Source of the DNA: Akkermansiaceae bacterium
GTDB lineage: Bacteria > Verrucomicrobiota > Verrucomicrobiia > Verrucomicrobiales > DEV007
Assembly: GCA_024233005.1 (NCBI GenBank)
Contig: JACKQE010000012.1
Coordinates: forward strand, 117,985-181,984
DNA length: 64,000 nt
Direction: 5' to 3'
Part shown: piece after piece, positions 35,913-44,992 of the stretch
Layout: each line of letters starts with the position of its first letter
Numbering within the stretch: the first letter of the stretch is position 1
Notes under the pieces: generated by a model
Database searches by the model: none
Told to the model about the DNA's origin: nothing
Seen by the model: the letters and a program-made list of their open reading frames with translations, nothing else
Translations under genes and position numbers: made by a program

Positions 35913-36770
35913 ATGAAACACCTCATTGCCCCGCTGTTCCTTTTGGCTCTGGCCACTCCGGCCATGGTCCGCTCCGCTGATCCAATTCCGGACGACCACA
36001 AGATCAATGGCTTTGCCATTGGCTGCCAGGCATACACCTTCAACCGCTTCACCGCGTTCCAGGCCATCGACAAAACCGCGGCTGCCGGCGGGAAGGTCAT
36101 CGAGTTTTACCCCGGACAAAAGCTTTCCCCTGAGCATCCGGACCTCAAAGTGGATCACAATGCCACGCCGGAAACTCTGGACATGATCAAGGCAAAGCTC
36201 AAGGAAAAGGGCGTGATCGCCGTGGCCTATGGCGTGGTCGGCCTCAGCAAAGACGAAAAAGAGTGCCGCAAGGTCTTCGAATTCGCCAAGACGATGGGCA
36301 TCCGGGTCATCAACACGGAGTCGGTCGACTCCATCGACACCTGGGAAAAACTCGTCAAGGAATACGACATCAAGGTGGGCTTCCACGACCATCCGAAGCG
36401 GGACAACAACGCCGACTACAAAATGTGGGATCCCAACTACATCCTCAGCGTGGTCAAAGACCGCGACGTCCGCATTGGCTCCTGCGCAGACACCGGTCAC
36501 TGGATGCGTTCCGGCCTGAAACCGGTGGACTGCCTCCGCATTCTCAAAGGCCGCATCGTCAGCAGCCACTTGAAGGACCTCAACGGTTACAACCATCTCG
36601 CCCACGACATGCCCTATGGCCAGGGTGAGGGTGATGTGAACGCGATCCTGAAGGAATACCAGGCCCAGGGCTTTGATGGACCGATCTCGATCGAGTACGA
36701 ACACAAGTGGGAGGATTCACTCCCCGACGTCACCGCCTGTATCGACTACGTGAAAAACTGGAAGCCCTGA
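35913..36770 (+). CDS. Exported sugar phosphate isomerase/epimerase-like TIM barrel
   Basis: A 285-residue AP endonuclease 2/xylose-isomerase-like TIM barrel with a signal peptide (ending MVRSA). Metal-ligand motifs: VIEFYPG, GFHDHPKRD, SCADTGHW, SSHLKDL and ISIEYEHKW. Such exported isomerases are a hallmark of PVC catabolic loci; some relatives take part in 3-keto-glycoside processing. It is followed 19 bases on by the PVC haem gene and is probably co-transcribed with it. Confidence 0.85.
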   Translation: MKHLIAPLFLLALATPAMVRSADPIPDDHKINGFAIGCQAYTFNRFTAFQAIDKTAAAGGKVIEFYPGQKLSPEHPDLKVDHNATPETLDMIKAKLKEKGVIAVAYGVVGLSKDEKECRKVFEFAKTMGIRVINTESVDSIDTWEKLVKEYDIKVGFHDHPKRDNNADYKMWDPNYILSVVKDRDVRIGSCADTGHWMRSGLKPVDCLRILKGRIVSSHLKDLNGYNHLAHDMPYGQGEGDVNAILKEYQAQGFDGPISIEYEHKWEDSLPDVTACIDYVKNWKP

Positions 36771-36789
36771 GGCCCGGAAACAACGAGGC

Positions 36790-39657
36790 ATGCACGCCTT
36801 TCGCGCCGGTCTTTGGTTGATTCTCCTATTCGGCACGACCGTGCCGCACCTCTGCCCCGCCCAGGACACGCGTCTGGTGCGGGACACCGAAGCCCTGTCG
36901 CCGGAGGAAGAATGGACGCGTCTCGCAGTCCCGGAAGGCTTCACGATTTCCCTCTTCGCGGCGGAGCCGCTGATCAACAAGCCGATCAACCTGGCTTTCG
37001 ACCCGCGCGGACGCCTCTGGGTCAGTTCCACGGTCGAGTATCCCTACGCCGCGTCCAAGGACCGCTGGACGGATCCGGAAGGCTCCCGGGTCAGGGACAG
37101 CCGTGACGCGATCAAGATCCTGGAGGACACGGACGGAGACGGCGCCGCGGACAAGGTGACGGATTTCGCCGACGGACTAAACATTCCCACCGGAGTCCTC
37201 CCCTGGCACAAACCGGAACACCGCGATGGATGCATCGCGTGGAGCATCCCCAATCTCTGGTATTTCGCCGACACCGATGGTGACGGGACCTGTGACCTGC
37301 GCGAAGTGCTGTTCGGGCCGCTCGGCTATGAGAAGGACACCCACGGGATGTGCAGCAGCCTGCGCGATGGAGGAGACGGCTGGATCTACGCCACCCACGG
37401 CTTCAACAACACCAGCCATCTCGTGGCGAAGGACGGAAGCACCCTCGACCTGCACTCGGGGAATGTGTTCCGGTTCCGGCCCGACGCTTCTCATGTGGAG
37501 ATCTGGTCACGAGGCCAGGTGAATCCTTTCGGCCTCGCCTTCGACCGGCGGGGGAATCTCTATAGTGCGGACTGCCACAGCGCACCGGTCTACCAGTTGA
37601 TGCGAGGTGCCTGTTATCCGAGTTTCGGCAAACCGCACGATGGGCTCGGGTTTGCCCCGGTGATGTGCGGACACACCCATGGTTCCACCGGCATTTGTGG
37701 CATCGCCTATGTGGACGGCGGCATGTGGGGACCGGAGTGGGACGACCATGTCTTCATCGGCAATGTGGTCACCTCCCGCATCAACCATGACCGAGTGGTC
37801 TTCCACGGGAGCAGCCCGGAAGCCGTGGAGGAACCCGATCTGGTCGTCAGCAGCGATCCATGGTTCCGCCCGGTGGACCTCCGGATTGGTCCCGATGGTG
37901 CTCTGTATGTGGCGGATTTCTACAATCGGATCATCGGCCACTACGAGGTGCCGCTGGATCATCCCGGAAGGGATCGGGAGCGCGGCCGGATCTGGCGCAT
38001 CACCCGGGAGGGAGCCCAAGCACCGATCGCCCAGGCCCCACCCGTTCCGACTCCGCGCCCCCCTGAAGATTGGATCACCGCCCTGCGGGAGGGCAACCCC
38101 TTCGCCAAGAGGGAAGCCGCCGCTGCTCTACTGGACCGGCCCGCCCCCTCCACTCTCGGCCCGCTGCTCGAAGCCCTGCGCGCGGTCCCGGAAGAGGACA
38201 ACCATCTGCGGCATGCCCTCCGACTGGCCCTGCGGGCCGTGCTTTCTCAGCCGGGATTGCTCACCCGGGAGGAAGTGGACGGCGACCCCGAAGTCGCCTC
38301 CCTCGCTCTGGCTATTCCCACCGCGGAAGCCTCGGCTTATTTGGCACGTCAGTCACCGGCATCCGCCGCGGATGGCAATGCCCGACTGATTCACATCGCC
38401 CGGTATGCCGATACCTCCACGGATCTGTTGGACCGGGCCATCGCCTCCCGTCGGACAGCACTCGCCGGAAATGCCTCCGCACAATGGGCGGCCATCGAAT
38501 CCGCCCGGGACGGGCTTTCCGAGGCGGGGCGGCCTCTGACATCCGCGCTGATGGACTGGGCAGTCCAACTCGCCAAAGAACTCCTCGCAGCAAAGGCCCC
38601 GCGACCGCCAACAGTGTGGGAACCTCTCCCGGAATCAGGCCCTTCCCCCTGGGTAGTGCAGGAGCGCCCCGGACCCGACGGAGCCCCGACGCAGGTGCTC
38701 TCCAGTCTCAACAAAGGCCAACCCGGTGCCGAGCAACGCACCGGCACTTTGCGTTCGGCCGTCTTTCCTGCTCCCTCCCGCCTCGGTTTTGCCCTCTGTG
38801 GGCACCGCGGTCCCACGGCGGCACCACCGCATGAGAAAAACCTCGTCCGGCTCGTGCAGGAAAGCGATGGAAAGGTCCTCGCGAGCGCCCAACCTCCCCG
38901 GCAGGATGCCTGCGTCCTCATCGAATGGGATCTCACCGGAGTGGCTGGCCAACCCGTTCGCTTCGAAATCATCGACGGTGACGATGGCAGTGCCTACGCC
39001 TGGCTCGCGGTGGGCCAATTTACCACACCGGTTCTCGACGTCTCCACCTTTGCGGCCGAGGACACCAACCACCGCCTGCTGACCTCCCTCGCCGGACTCC
39101 TGCAACACACGGCCCCCGCCGCCCTGCGAGAAGCCTTGGCCCCCTACCTCCCCGCGCAGCCCGCGCCGCCGCCGCCCCCGGTGTCGCCCGCGGATCGGGC
39201 CCGCCTTGAGGCCCTGATCCAGGATCGCCTTGCCAGCTTCACCACCGCGTCCCCGGATCCGGTCCGAGGGAAGACTTTGTTCACGGTGCATTGCAGCACC
39301 TGCCACCAGATCGCGGGGACAGGGGGACTGGTCGGCCCTCAGCTTGATGGCATCGGGAACCGGGGGGCCGCGCGGCTCTGCGAAGACATTCTCGATCCGA
39401 ACCGGAACGTGGACACTCACTTCCAGGTTCATACGGTGACGTTGAAATCGGGCGGTACCCAGTCCGGTTTGGAACGGGGCGAAATCGGAAAACTGCTTCT
39501 CCTCGTCGATGCCAGCGGAACGGAGCACAAAGTGCCCTTGGCGGACATTGCGAAAGATGAAGCGCTCGCCCTGTCCCCCATGTCTCCCGCTTTCGGCCAG
39601 TTGTTGACCGCTGGGGAGTTCCACGATCTACTGGCCTTTCTTCTGCAAGCCCGTTGA
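36790..39657 (+). CDS. PVC-type haem-binding CxxCH dehydrogenase-like protein
   Basis: A 955-residue secreted protein. A signal peptide (about residues 1-24) precedes a six-bladed propeller of glucose/sorbosone dehydrogenase type (FTISLFAAEPLINKPINLAFDPRGRLWVSS, then WSRGQVNPFGLAFDRRGNLYSADC). A HEAT-like or helical middle follows (about 430-600), then a beta region, and a C-terminal cytochrome c domain with CSTCH and GPQLDGIG. The type is nearly confined to Planctomycetes and Verrucomicrobia, and is thought to oxidise sugars or alcohols and pass electrons to its haem. It is downstream of the TIM barrel gene. Confidence 0.92.
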   Translation: MHAFRAGLWLILLFGTTVPHLCPAQDTRLVRDTEALSPEEEWTRLAVPEGFTISLFAAEPLINKPINLAFDPRGRLWVSSTVEYPYAASKDRWTDPEGSRVRDSRDAIKILEDTDGDGAADKVTDFADGLNIPTGVLPWHKPEHRDGCIAWSIPNLWYFADTDGDGTCDLREVLFGPLGYEKDTHGMCSSLRDGGDGWIYATHGFNNTSHLVAKDGSTLDLHSGNVFRFRPDASHVEIWSRGQVNPFGLAFDRRGNLYSADCHSAPVYQLMRGACYPSFGKPHDGLGFAPVMCGHTHGSTGICGIAYVDGGMWGPEWDDHVFIGNVVTSRINHDRVVFHGSSPEAVEEPDLVVSSDPWFRPVDLRIGPDGALYVADFYNRIIGHYEVPLDHPGRDRERGRIWRITREGAQAPIAQAPPVPTPRPPEDWITALREGNPFAKREAAAALLDRPAPSTLGPLLEALRAVPEEDNHLRHALRLALRAVLSQPGLLTREEVDGDPEVASLALAIPTAEASAYLARQSPASAADGNARLIHIARYADTSTDLLDRAIASRRTALAGNASAQWAAIESARDGLSEAGRPLTSALMDWAVQLAKELLAAKAPRPPTVWEPLPESGPSPWVVQERPGPDGAPTQVLSSLNKGQPGAEQRTGTLRSAVFPAPSRLGFALCGHRGPTAAPPHEKNLVRLVQESDGKVLASAQPPRQDACVLIEWDLTGVAGQPVRFEIIDGDDGSAYAWLAVGQFTTPVLDVSTFAAEDTNHRLLTSLAGLLQHTAPAALREALAPYLPAQPAPPPPPVSPADRARLEALIQDRLASFTTASPDPVRGKTLFTVHCSTCHQIAGTGGLVGPQLDGIGNRGAARLCEDILDPNRNVDTHFQVHTVTLKSGGTQSGLERGEIGKLLLLVDASGTEHKVPLADIAKDEALALSPMSPAFGQLLTAGEFHDLLAFLLQAR

Positions 39658-39665
39658 CGCCGCTC

Positions 39666-40889
39666 ATGAAACCCGAGGTTCTCAAAGACGCCCTGACCGC
39701 CCACCTGCCCGCCACGCTCGACAGTCTGCGGCAAATGGTCGGGATCAACAGCTTCACGAACCACGGAGCGGGAGTCAATGCGGTGGGGCAGCTGACTTCG
39801 GAGCTGTTCGCCGACCTCGGATTCGCCCCCGAGACCGTCGCTTCGGTTCATTCCGAGTATGGCAGGCACCTCTTCCTGCGACGGCAACCGGGTTCCCCAG
39901 GCAGAAAACCAGTGCTGCTGGTAACCCACCTGGACACGGTCTTCCCCCCCGAAGAGGAAGAGTCCCAAGATTTCCACTGGCGGCCAGAGCCCGGAGAAGG
40001 ACGTATTTATGGGCCCGGAACGGTCGACATCAAAGGCGGCACCGCCCTGATCTGGTTGATGTTGCAAGGCATCCGTCAGGCTGATCCGGAGCTCTTCGAA
40101 AAGACCGACTGGCTCATCGCCGCCAATGCGTCGGAGGAGGTCATGGCCACCGACTTCGCGGACCGCACGGCGGAGCGCTGTCCCACAGGGGCTCGGGCGG
40201 TGCTGGTCTTCGAAGGAGGGCCGCACCTCGATGGAGGTTGGCACATCGTTCAATCTCGCAAAGGCCGTTCCGTTTTCCGCATTGAAGCCGAGGGCAAGGC
40301 CGCCCACGCCGGAAGCGCCCATGAAAATGGGGTGAACGCGGTGATCGGCCTGGCGGGAGTGCTGCCCGGAGTCGCCGCCCTGACCAATTACGCCGCCGAC
40401 CTAACGGTCAATGTCGGTCACATAAGCGGGGGAACGGTGATCAATCGGGTCCCCCACCACGCCGCGGCCGAGCTGGAAATGCGGGCCTACGATCCGCAGG
40501 CGCTGGCGAACGCAGGAGCGGCTGTGGAGGCCCTGGTCCGACCCTTGCAGGGTCGGGACGCCGCCATCCGGGTCCACCGCCTCGGCGATTCCCCGGCCTG
40601 GCCGGCGGACGAAGCCAACCAAGCCCTCGCCGAACACTGGGTGGAAGCGGCCTCCCAGCTGGGTCTGAAGGCGAACCTGGTTCCGCGGGGAGGTTTGAGC
40701 GATGCCAACTACCTCTGCCGGCTTGGTCCCACGCTCGATGGCCTGGGTCCCTCGGGCGGCAATGCGCATTGTTCCGAGCGAAGCCCGGATGGCTCGAAAG
40801 TGCCGGAATTCGTCGAACCGGCATCGTTCGTGCCGAAAGCCGCCATGAATGCGCTGGCACTGGCACGCTGCCTCGCCAGCGGAGCGTGA
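39666..40889 (+). CDS. M20 family metallopeptidase
   Basis: A 407-residue cytosolic M20 (carboxypeptidase G2-like) zinc hydrolase. The motifs are LLVTHLDTVFP (His/Asp ligands), GPGTVDIKGG, AANASEEVM (the Glu pair), a dimerisation domain beginning GRSVFRIEAEGKAAHAGS, and the last His in GGNAHCSER. The start is the ATG at 39666; an overlapping TTG four codons earlier is possible. Substrate is unknown. It converges on the second sulfatase. Confidence 0.9.
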   Translation: MKPEVLKDALTAHLPATLDSLRQMVGINSFTNHGAGVNAVGQLTSELFADLGFAPETVASVHSEYGRHLFLRRQPGSPGRKPVLLVTHLDTVFPPEEEESQDFHWRPEPGEGRIYGPGTVDIKGGTALIWLMLQGIRQADPELFEKTDWLIAANASEEVMATDFADRTAERCPTGARAVLVFEGGPHLDGGWHIVQSRKGRSVFRIEAEGKAAHAGSAHENGVNAVIGLAGVLPGVAALTNYAADLTVNVGHISGGTVINRVPHHAAAELEMRAYDPQALANAGAAVEALVRPLQGRDAAIRVHRLGDSPAWPADEANQALAEHWVEAASQLGLKANLVPRGGLSDANYLCRLGPTLDGLGPSGGNAHCSERSPDGSKVPEFVEPASFVPKAAMNALALARCLASGA

Positions 40890-40911
40890 TCGGTCCAGGT
40901 AGTTCGAGACC

Positions 40912-42570
40912 TTATTTGGCCGGGGGCTTCTTTCCGGTCTTCTTGGCTCCTTTGGGCGCTTTCGCATCGTCCGGCACGGGACCAGAAAAGGGAGGGTTTT
41001 CAAAGGTGGCGCCGTCGTCTTTGACGCGTGGATCATACGTTCGCTCCAACTCGTGGAGAAGCCGCGTCCGCATTTCCCCCCGCAGGTTGTCATAACGTGG
41101 ATCCGCAGCCACATTGCGAACCTGCTGGGGATCTTCGTTCATCAGGTAGAGCTCTTCAGCGGGGCGCTTGGCGAAGGCCAGATCGAAATAGGGTTTCCAG
41201 AGAGGATCCGCCCGTTTGCCAACGAGCCACGCTTTGGTGGGTCCGGAGTCCATGTCGGAAAGCGTGATCCGGGTGTTGTTGGTCAGCACTTCCGGGGTGG
41301 GCTCCGGATCCTCATCCAGGTGGTATGGATCGCCCATCGGCCAGCGGTCGGGTTTGAAATTGATGATGTAGAGCGCTTCCGGCGTGCGGAGAGCCCGCTG
41401 AGGATAGGGCAGGAAGCCTTCCCGGGCAGCATCGACATGGCGCTCGCGTCCCGTGACGACCCAAGTCCGGGTGGGGTCGATCTGCCCCGACTTTTCCGAG
41501 GTCAGCACCGGAAGCAGGCTGCGGCCGGTCATCACCGAAGGCACCGGCACTCCACCGATCTCGAGAAAAGTGGGGGCCAGATCCATCAGGTTGGTGAAGT
41601 CGTCGAGCACCCTGCCCCGGGCAATGCCAGGGCCGCGGGCCGCCAAAGTGACGTGCGTGCCGAAATCGTAAAGGTTGCATTTGCCATGAGGAAAGCCGGG
41701 AGCCCCATGGTCACCGCTGACCACGACGATGGTGTTGTCCAGTTCTCCGATGGCTTCCAGCTTCGCCAGCATCAGCCCCAGGGCCGCGTCGAACGCCTGG
41801 ACTTCGCCGAAGTAATCCGCGAGATCTTCCCGCACTTCGGGGACATCGGGCAGGAACGGCGGCATCTTCCCTTGGAGACGGTCGGGGTCGATGTCCCAGA
41901 GTGCCTTGCCGGATCCGCGCGTCCACATCCGGTGCACATTCGTCGGACCAAACCAGAAACAGAAGGGCTGGTCCGGCTTCCGGTCCGCAAGAAAAGCGTC
42001 GAAGTTCCCCGAAACCTCGGCCAAGACCTCCGCTTTCGCGGCTTCCCGATCCTGGCCATTCTTGACCAACTGGGTCACGGTCTGGGAGAAGGCATTGAAA
42101 CGCCGACCGGATTTTTCGTAAGCGTGCTCCTGCATGCCGTAAGGGGCATCGGCTGGAATCCCCGGACTCCAGACCTTGTAGCTTTTTCCGATGTGGTAAC
42201 CGGATTCCTTGAGAAGCAGCGGATAGACGGGAATGGAGGAGTCCCAGACCGCCCCGCTGAGAATCGCCCCACGCCCCGTTCTCCAGAAATACTGGCCGGA
42301 AAGCAGGGAACTGCGGCAAGGGGTGCACGACGGCGCGGTGACATAGGCATTTTTGAACAAAGCCCCCTCCGTCGCGACACGGTCGATGTTCGGCGTGGTC
42401 AGGACATCGTTCGGCGTACCCGGTCCATCCACCTGCCGCCAGATTCCCGCATACCGCCCCATGTCATCCGCAAAAGCGAACAGAATGTTGGGCCTCTTTT
42501 CCGCCGATCGGACCGCCGGAACGGCAACCAAAAAGGCCAAGGCGAGAAAAGCCGGGAAACGGAAAGTCAT
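40912..42570 (-). CDS. Secreted formylglycine sulfatase (CTPCR type)
   Basis: A 552-residue sulfatase with signal peptide (about residues 1-22). Metal site FAFADDMGR (Asp35, Asp36), formylglycine site CTPCR (Cys82) followed by SSLLSGQYFW, and the conserved VVVSGDHGAPGFPHGKCNLYDFG block. The C-terminus has a Lys-rich low-complexity tail. It differs from the sulfatase at 32.9 kb in the maturation motif and overall sequence, so it is likely another subfamily with a different sulfated glycan. It lies 48 bases downstream of the ThuA gene, on the same strand. Confidence 0.93.
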   Translation of the reverse strand: MTFRFPAFLALAFLVAVPAVRSAEKRPNILFAFADDMGRYAGIWRQVDGPGTPNDVLTTPNIDRVATEGALFKNAYVTAPSCTPCRSSLLSGQYFWRTGRGAILSGAVWDSSIPVYPLLLKESGYHIGKSYKVWSPGIPADAPYGMQEHAYEKSGRRFNAFSQTVTQLVKNGQDREAAKAEVLAEVSGNFDAFLADRKPDQPFCFWFGPTNVHRMWTRGSGKALWDIDPDRLQGKMPPFLPDVPEVREDLADYFGEVQAFDAALGLMLAKLEAIGELDNTIVVVSGDHGAPGFPHGKCNLYDFGTHVTLAARGPGIARGRVLDDFTNLMDLAPTFLEIGGVPVPSVMTGRSLLPVLTSEKSGQIDPTRTWVVTGRERHVDAAREGFLPYPQRALRTPEALYIINFKPDRWPMGDPYHLDEDPEPTPEVLTNNTRITLSDMDSGPTKAWLVGKRADPLWKPYFDLAFAKRPAEELYLMNEDPQQVRNVAADPRYDNLRGEMRTRLLHELERTYDPRVKDDGATFENPPFSGPVPDDAKAPKGAKKTGKKPPAK

Positions 42571-42618
42571 GGCACAGGAAGGCAGGAGGGAATGGGTCCG
42601 GATTCCGGACCCCGGGGA

Positions 42619-43623
42619 TCACTGGACTTCCGGATTCGGCTCAGCGCTGCCCTCGGCGAGACCGAGCGCCCACTTGATACCGCCCAGAATGTGGGCCTGG
42701 TACTGCTCGCTGGTGGCGACAGGGTTTTTCCGGTCTTTGATTTCCTCCGAAGTGCTCCAGAGATCTTCGCGATGTCCAAGGGAAGTGTAAAACACGCGCC
42801 CTTTGCCGGCCATGCGGCACCAGGAAACCGGGAAGTGCCCCTTCTCCTCAACCTTGTTCGGATCATGGCGGAGGAACCAGAGCGCCCGCACCTTGGCGCG
42901 GTCCTGGCTCTTGATGTGGTACATTTCCTCCTGCGCGAGATTCCAGCTGGCACCAATGCCCGCATTGGCCGGATGGGAAGTGTCGCCGGCGGTCAGATCG
43001 GCGGGCACCTGCGCGCCATGCCCGGCGAACTCGCCCTGCAGCATGTTGATGTAGCCGGGGAATCCGTGCAACGTGTCGCTCCCGCTGTGCATCGCCATGA
43101 AACTGTGACCGGCCTCGATCCACGCGATGAATCCTTCCTTGTCCGGCAGTGGAAGATCCCCGGTGGTGTTGGCAAAAATGACGCCATCAATTTTCTGGGA
43201 CTCCAGATTGGCTGGACTGAGTTTGGCGAGGGACTCTTTGACACCGGCATCGAACTTGGCCTGGGCCTCCTTGGCGGCTTGCCGGACCTCGGGCGTCCAT
43301 TTGGCCATTTCCTCGTCGTACCGTTTCATGTCATTGGCAAAGCGCTTCTTCGCATTCTCGTCCGCATCGGGAGCGAGGTCCCTCGGTTTGCGGGGTTCGC
43401 GGGGAACGTCGATGGCGGGCTGGCGGGCCCAGTCGACGACCGTGTAGGAGCCGGATTTTTCGCCGAGCATCTCGATGGTTTTTTCCGCCCAAGGAATGGA
43501 ACTGTGACGGAAGCCGGTGGTGACGGTGCACACGATGAGGCGTTTCGGCTCTGCGGCCCGGGAGGAAAGGACCGGAGCGACAAGAAGAGCCAGAACAAGA
43601 CAGGAACGGAACAAGGATTTCAT
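42619..43623 (-). CDS. ThuA domain secreted protein
   Basis: A 334-residue protein with signal peptide (residues 1-24, ending SSRAA). Its GATase1-like ThuA fold shows IVCTVTTGFRHSSIP, then IDGVIFANTTGDLPLPD, then MAMHSGSDT and GRVFYTSLGHRED near the C-terminus. A long charged helix (about 90-160) is inserted. ThuA proteins take part in trehalose and other disaccharide use, the exact activity not being settled. It is first gene of a pair with the sulfatase. Confidence 0.88.
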   Translation of the reverse strand: MKSLFRSCLVLALLVAPVLSSRAAEPKRLIVCTVTTGFRHSSIPWAEKTIEMLGEKSGSYTVVDWARQPAIDVPREPRKPRDLAPDADENAKKRFANDMKRYDEEMAKWTPEVRQAAKEAQAKFDAGVKESLAKLSPANLESQKIDGVIFANTTGDLPLPDKEGFIAWIEAGHSFMAMHSGSDTLHGFPGYINMLQGEFAGHGAQVPADLTAGDTSHPANAGIGASWNLAQEEMYHIKSQDRAKVRALWFLRHDPNKVEEKGHFPVSWCRMAGKGRVFYTSLGHREDLWSTSEEIKDRKNPVATSEQYQAHILGGIKWALGLAEGSAEPNPEVQ

Positions 43624-43792
43624 GCTGGTGGGAGGATCGGCAACATTAGGTTGACCCGTGGCCAAGCTGGCCACGACTGTCCCCAGCCTGCCAGCAGGAT
43701 CCGCCTGAAACAAGCAAAAAGGGCGGCACGATGAAGCCAAATTCCGGGCAAAACCGGCGTCGCTGGGGGCTTTCGGGCCCATTCTGCGGACG

Positions 43793-44869
43793 TCATTCCC
43801 CACCGTCGGCATTCAACGGATCCGCATCGTAGGCCCGATCCTCATCGAGGTGCGCCAACTCCCGCAGCAGGGTGGTCGCATACGTGCCCTTCGGCAGGTC
43901 AAAGGCCAGTTCCAGATCCCCCCCGTCGAGGCCGCGAAAGACCGGCCGAAGCGGGCGCAGTCTGATGACCCGACGCTCCTGGCGCAGCCCGGCGCACTCC
44001 AGCCCGGCCTTAAGCTCGGGAAAGGCCCCGAGAATCCGGCTCTCGAGAGCGTGCACGTCTCCGATGCTCTGCAACTCTCCAGCACCCCAGAGAGGTGCGG
44101 TCAGCTCCACCAGTCCATGGGCAAAGCGCTCCGTTTCATCGCCTCGGTGCCGCTCCGGCAGGATCAGGGACCGGTTGTCAGGAAAGCCGTAGACTTCACC
44201 AGAGAGCGGACGATCCCAGATGCCGTCCGCCATGCGCTCCGCAATCACCGCATTGAACAGATGGCTCCGCACCGCCGAGAGGAGCAACCCTCGCAGCAAG
44301 CGGTCGCGCGGTTGGAAAGCCCCCCGGAACATGGCGAGCGCTTTGGCCACATTGCGCCCGCCCCGGCCGAAGCGCTGCTCCCCGAAGAAATTCGGCACCC
44401 CGTGGAGAGCGATCACCTTCCAGCGTTCCTCCGCCGCGGCCGGATCGAACTCCAGACCTCGGAGCCGGATCGTGAACCGATTTCCCAGGTGAATGCCCCG
44501 ACGCAGCTTCCGGGTGTTCCGCGTCACCCGCAACACCCTCAGGCCTTCCGACTCCAGCACCGCCGGTTCCGGAGAGGGCTGTCCCGGGAGATGCAGGCTG
44601 AACCACTGCCGGGTCACCGCCTGACGGTCTTTCAGACCACAGTGGCTCACGAGGCGCCGCCGGATGCCCAACGCGTCGGCCAGCCGGGCTCCGGCCGTGT
44701 TGCTGTCAAGATCCCGTTTCTCCACCCAGACGAGACAGTGCTCGCCCTCTCCGGAGGGCTCGAAGCCCAGCAGTTCCTCTACGAGAAAATCCTCCGGGAC
44801 GGCCTTGAACCGGGCGCGCCCCAACGGTCCTCCATGCAGAAAAGGAATCGGGGGCAGGTCGGTTTCCAT
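43793..44869 (-). CDS. truD: tRNA pseudouridine(13) synthase TruD
   Basis: A 358-residue TruD enzyme, which converts U13 of tRNA-Glu to pseudouridine. The catalytic motif is HCGLKDRQAVTRQW (Asp81), and further motifs are ALHGVPNFFGEQRFG, RLRGL and the LDGGDLELAFDLPKGTYATTLLRE C-terminus. The start METDLPP gives a family-like N-terminus; a TTG 12 codons earlier is less likely. Housekeeping function, no visible operon. Confidence 0.94.
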   Translation of the reverse strand: METDLPPIPFLHGGPLGRARFKAVPEDFLVEELLGFEPSGEGEHCLVWVEKRDLDSNTAGARLADALGIRRRLVSHCGLKDRQAVTRQWFSLHLPGQPSPEPAVLESEGLRVLRVTRNTRKLRRGIHLGNRFTIRLRGLEFDPAAAEERWKVIALHGVPNFFGEQRFGRGGRNVAKALAMFRGAFQPRDRLLRGLLLSAVRSHLFNAVIAERMADGIWDRPLSGEVYGFPDNRSLILPERHRGDETERFAHGLVELTAPLWGAGELQSIGDVHALESRILGAFPELKAGLECAGLRQERRVIRLRPLRPVFRGLDGGDLELAFDLPKGTYATTLLRELAHLDEDRAYDADPLNADGGE

Positions 44870-44992
44870 CACCCCGGACCCTACCCTGTCCGGCCACTTC
44901 AACAATCGACAATCCTATGCCCATCACCGAACTGATGCAGGGACGCAGTTCAGTCGCTCCTGTGGGAGCCCATCCGAATGGCCTGGGATGGC

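Noticed and set aside
41053..43734. 893-codon open frame on the plus strand
   Set aside because: It runs antisense across the sulfatase and ThuA genes, which have intact motifs and signal peptides. The frame is a by-product of high GC content and has no recognisable domain.
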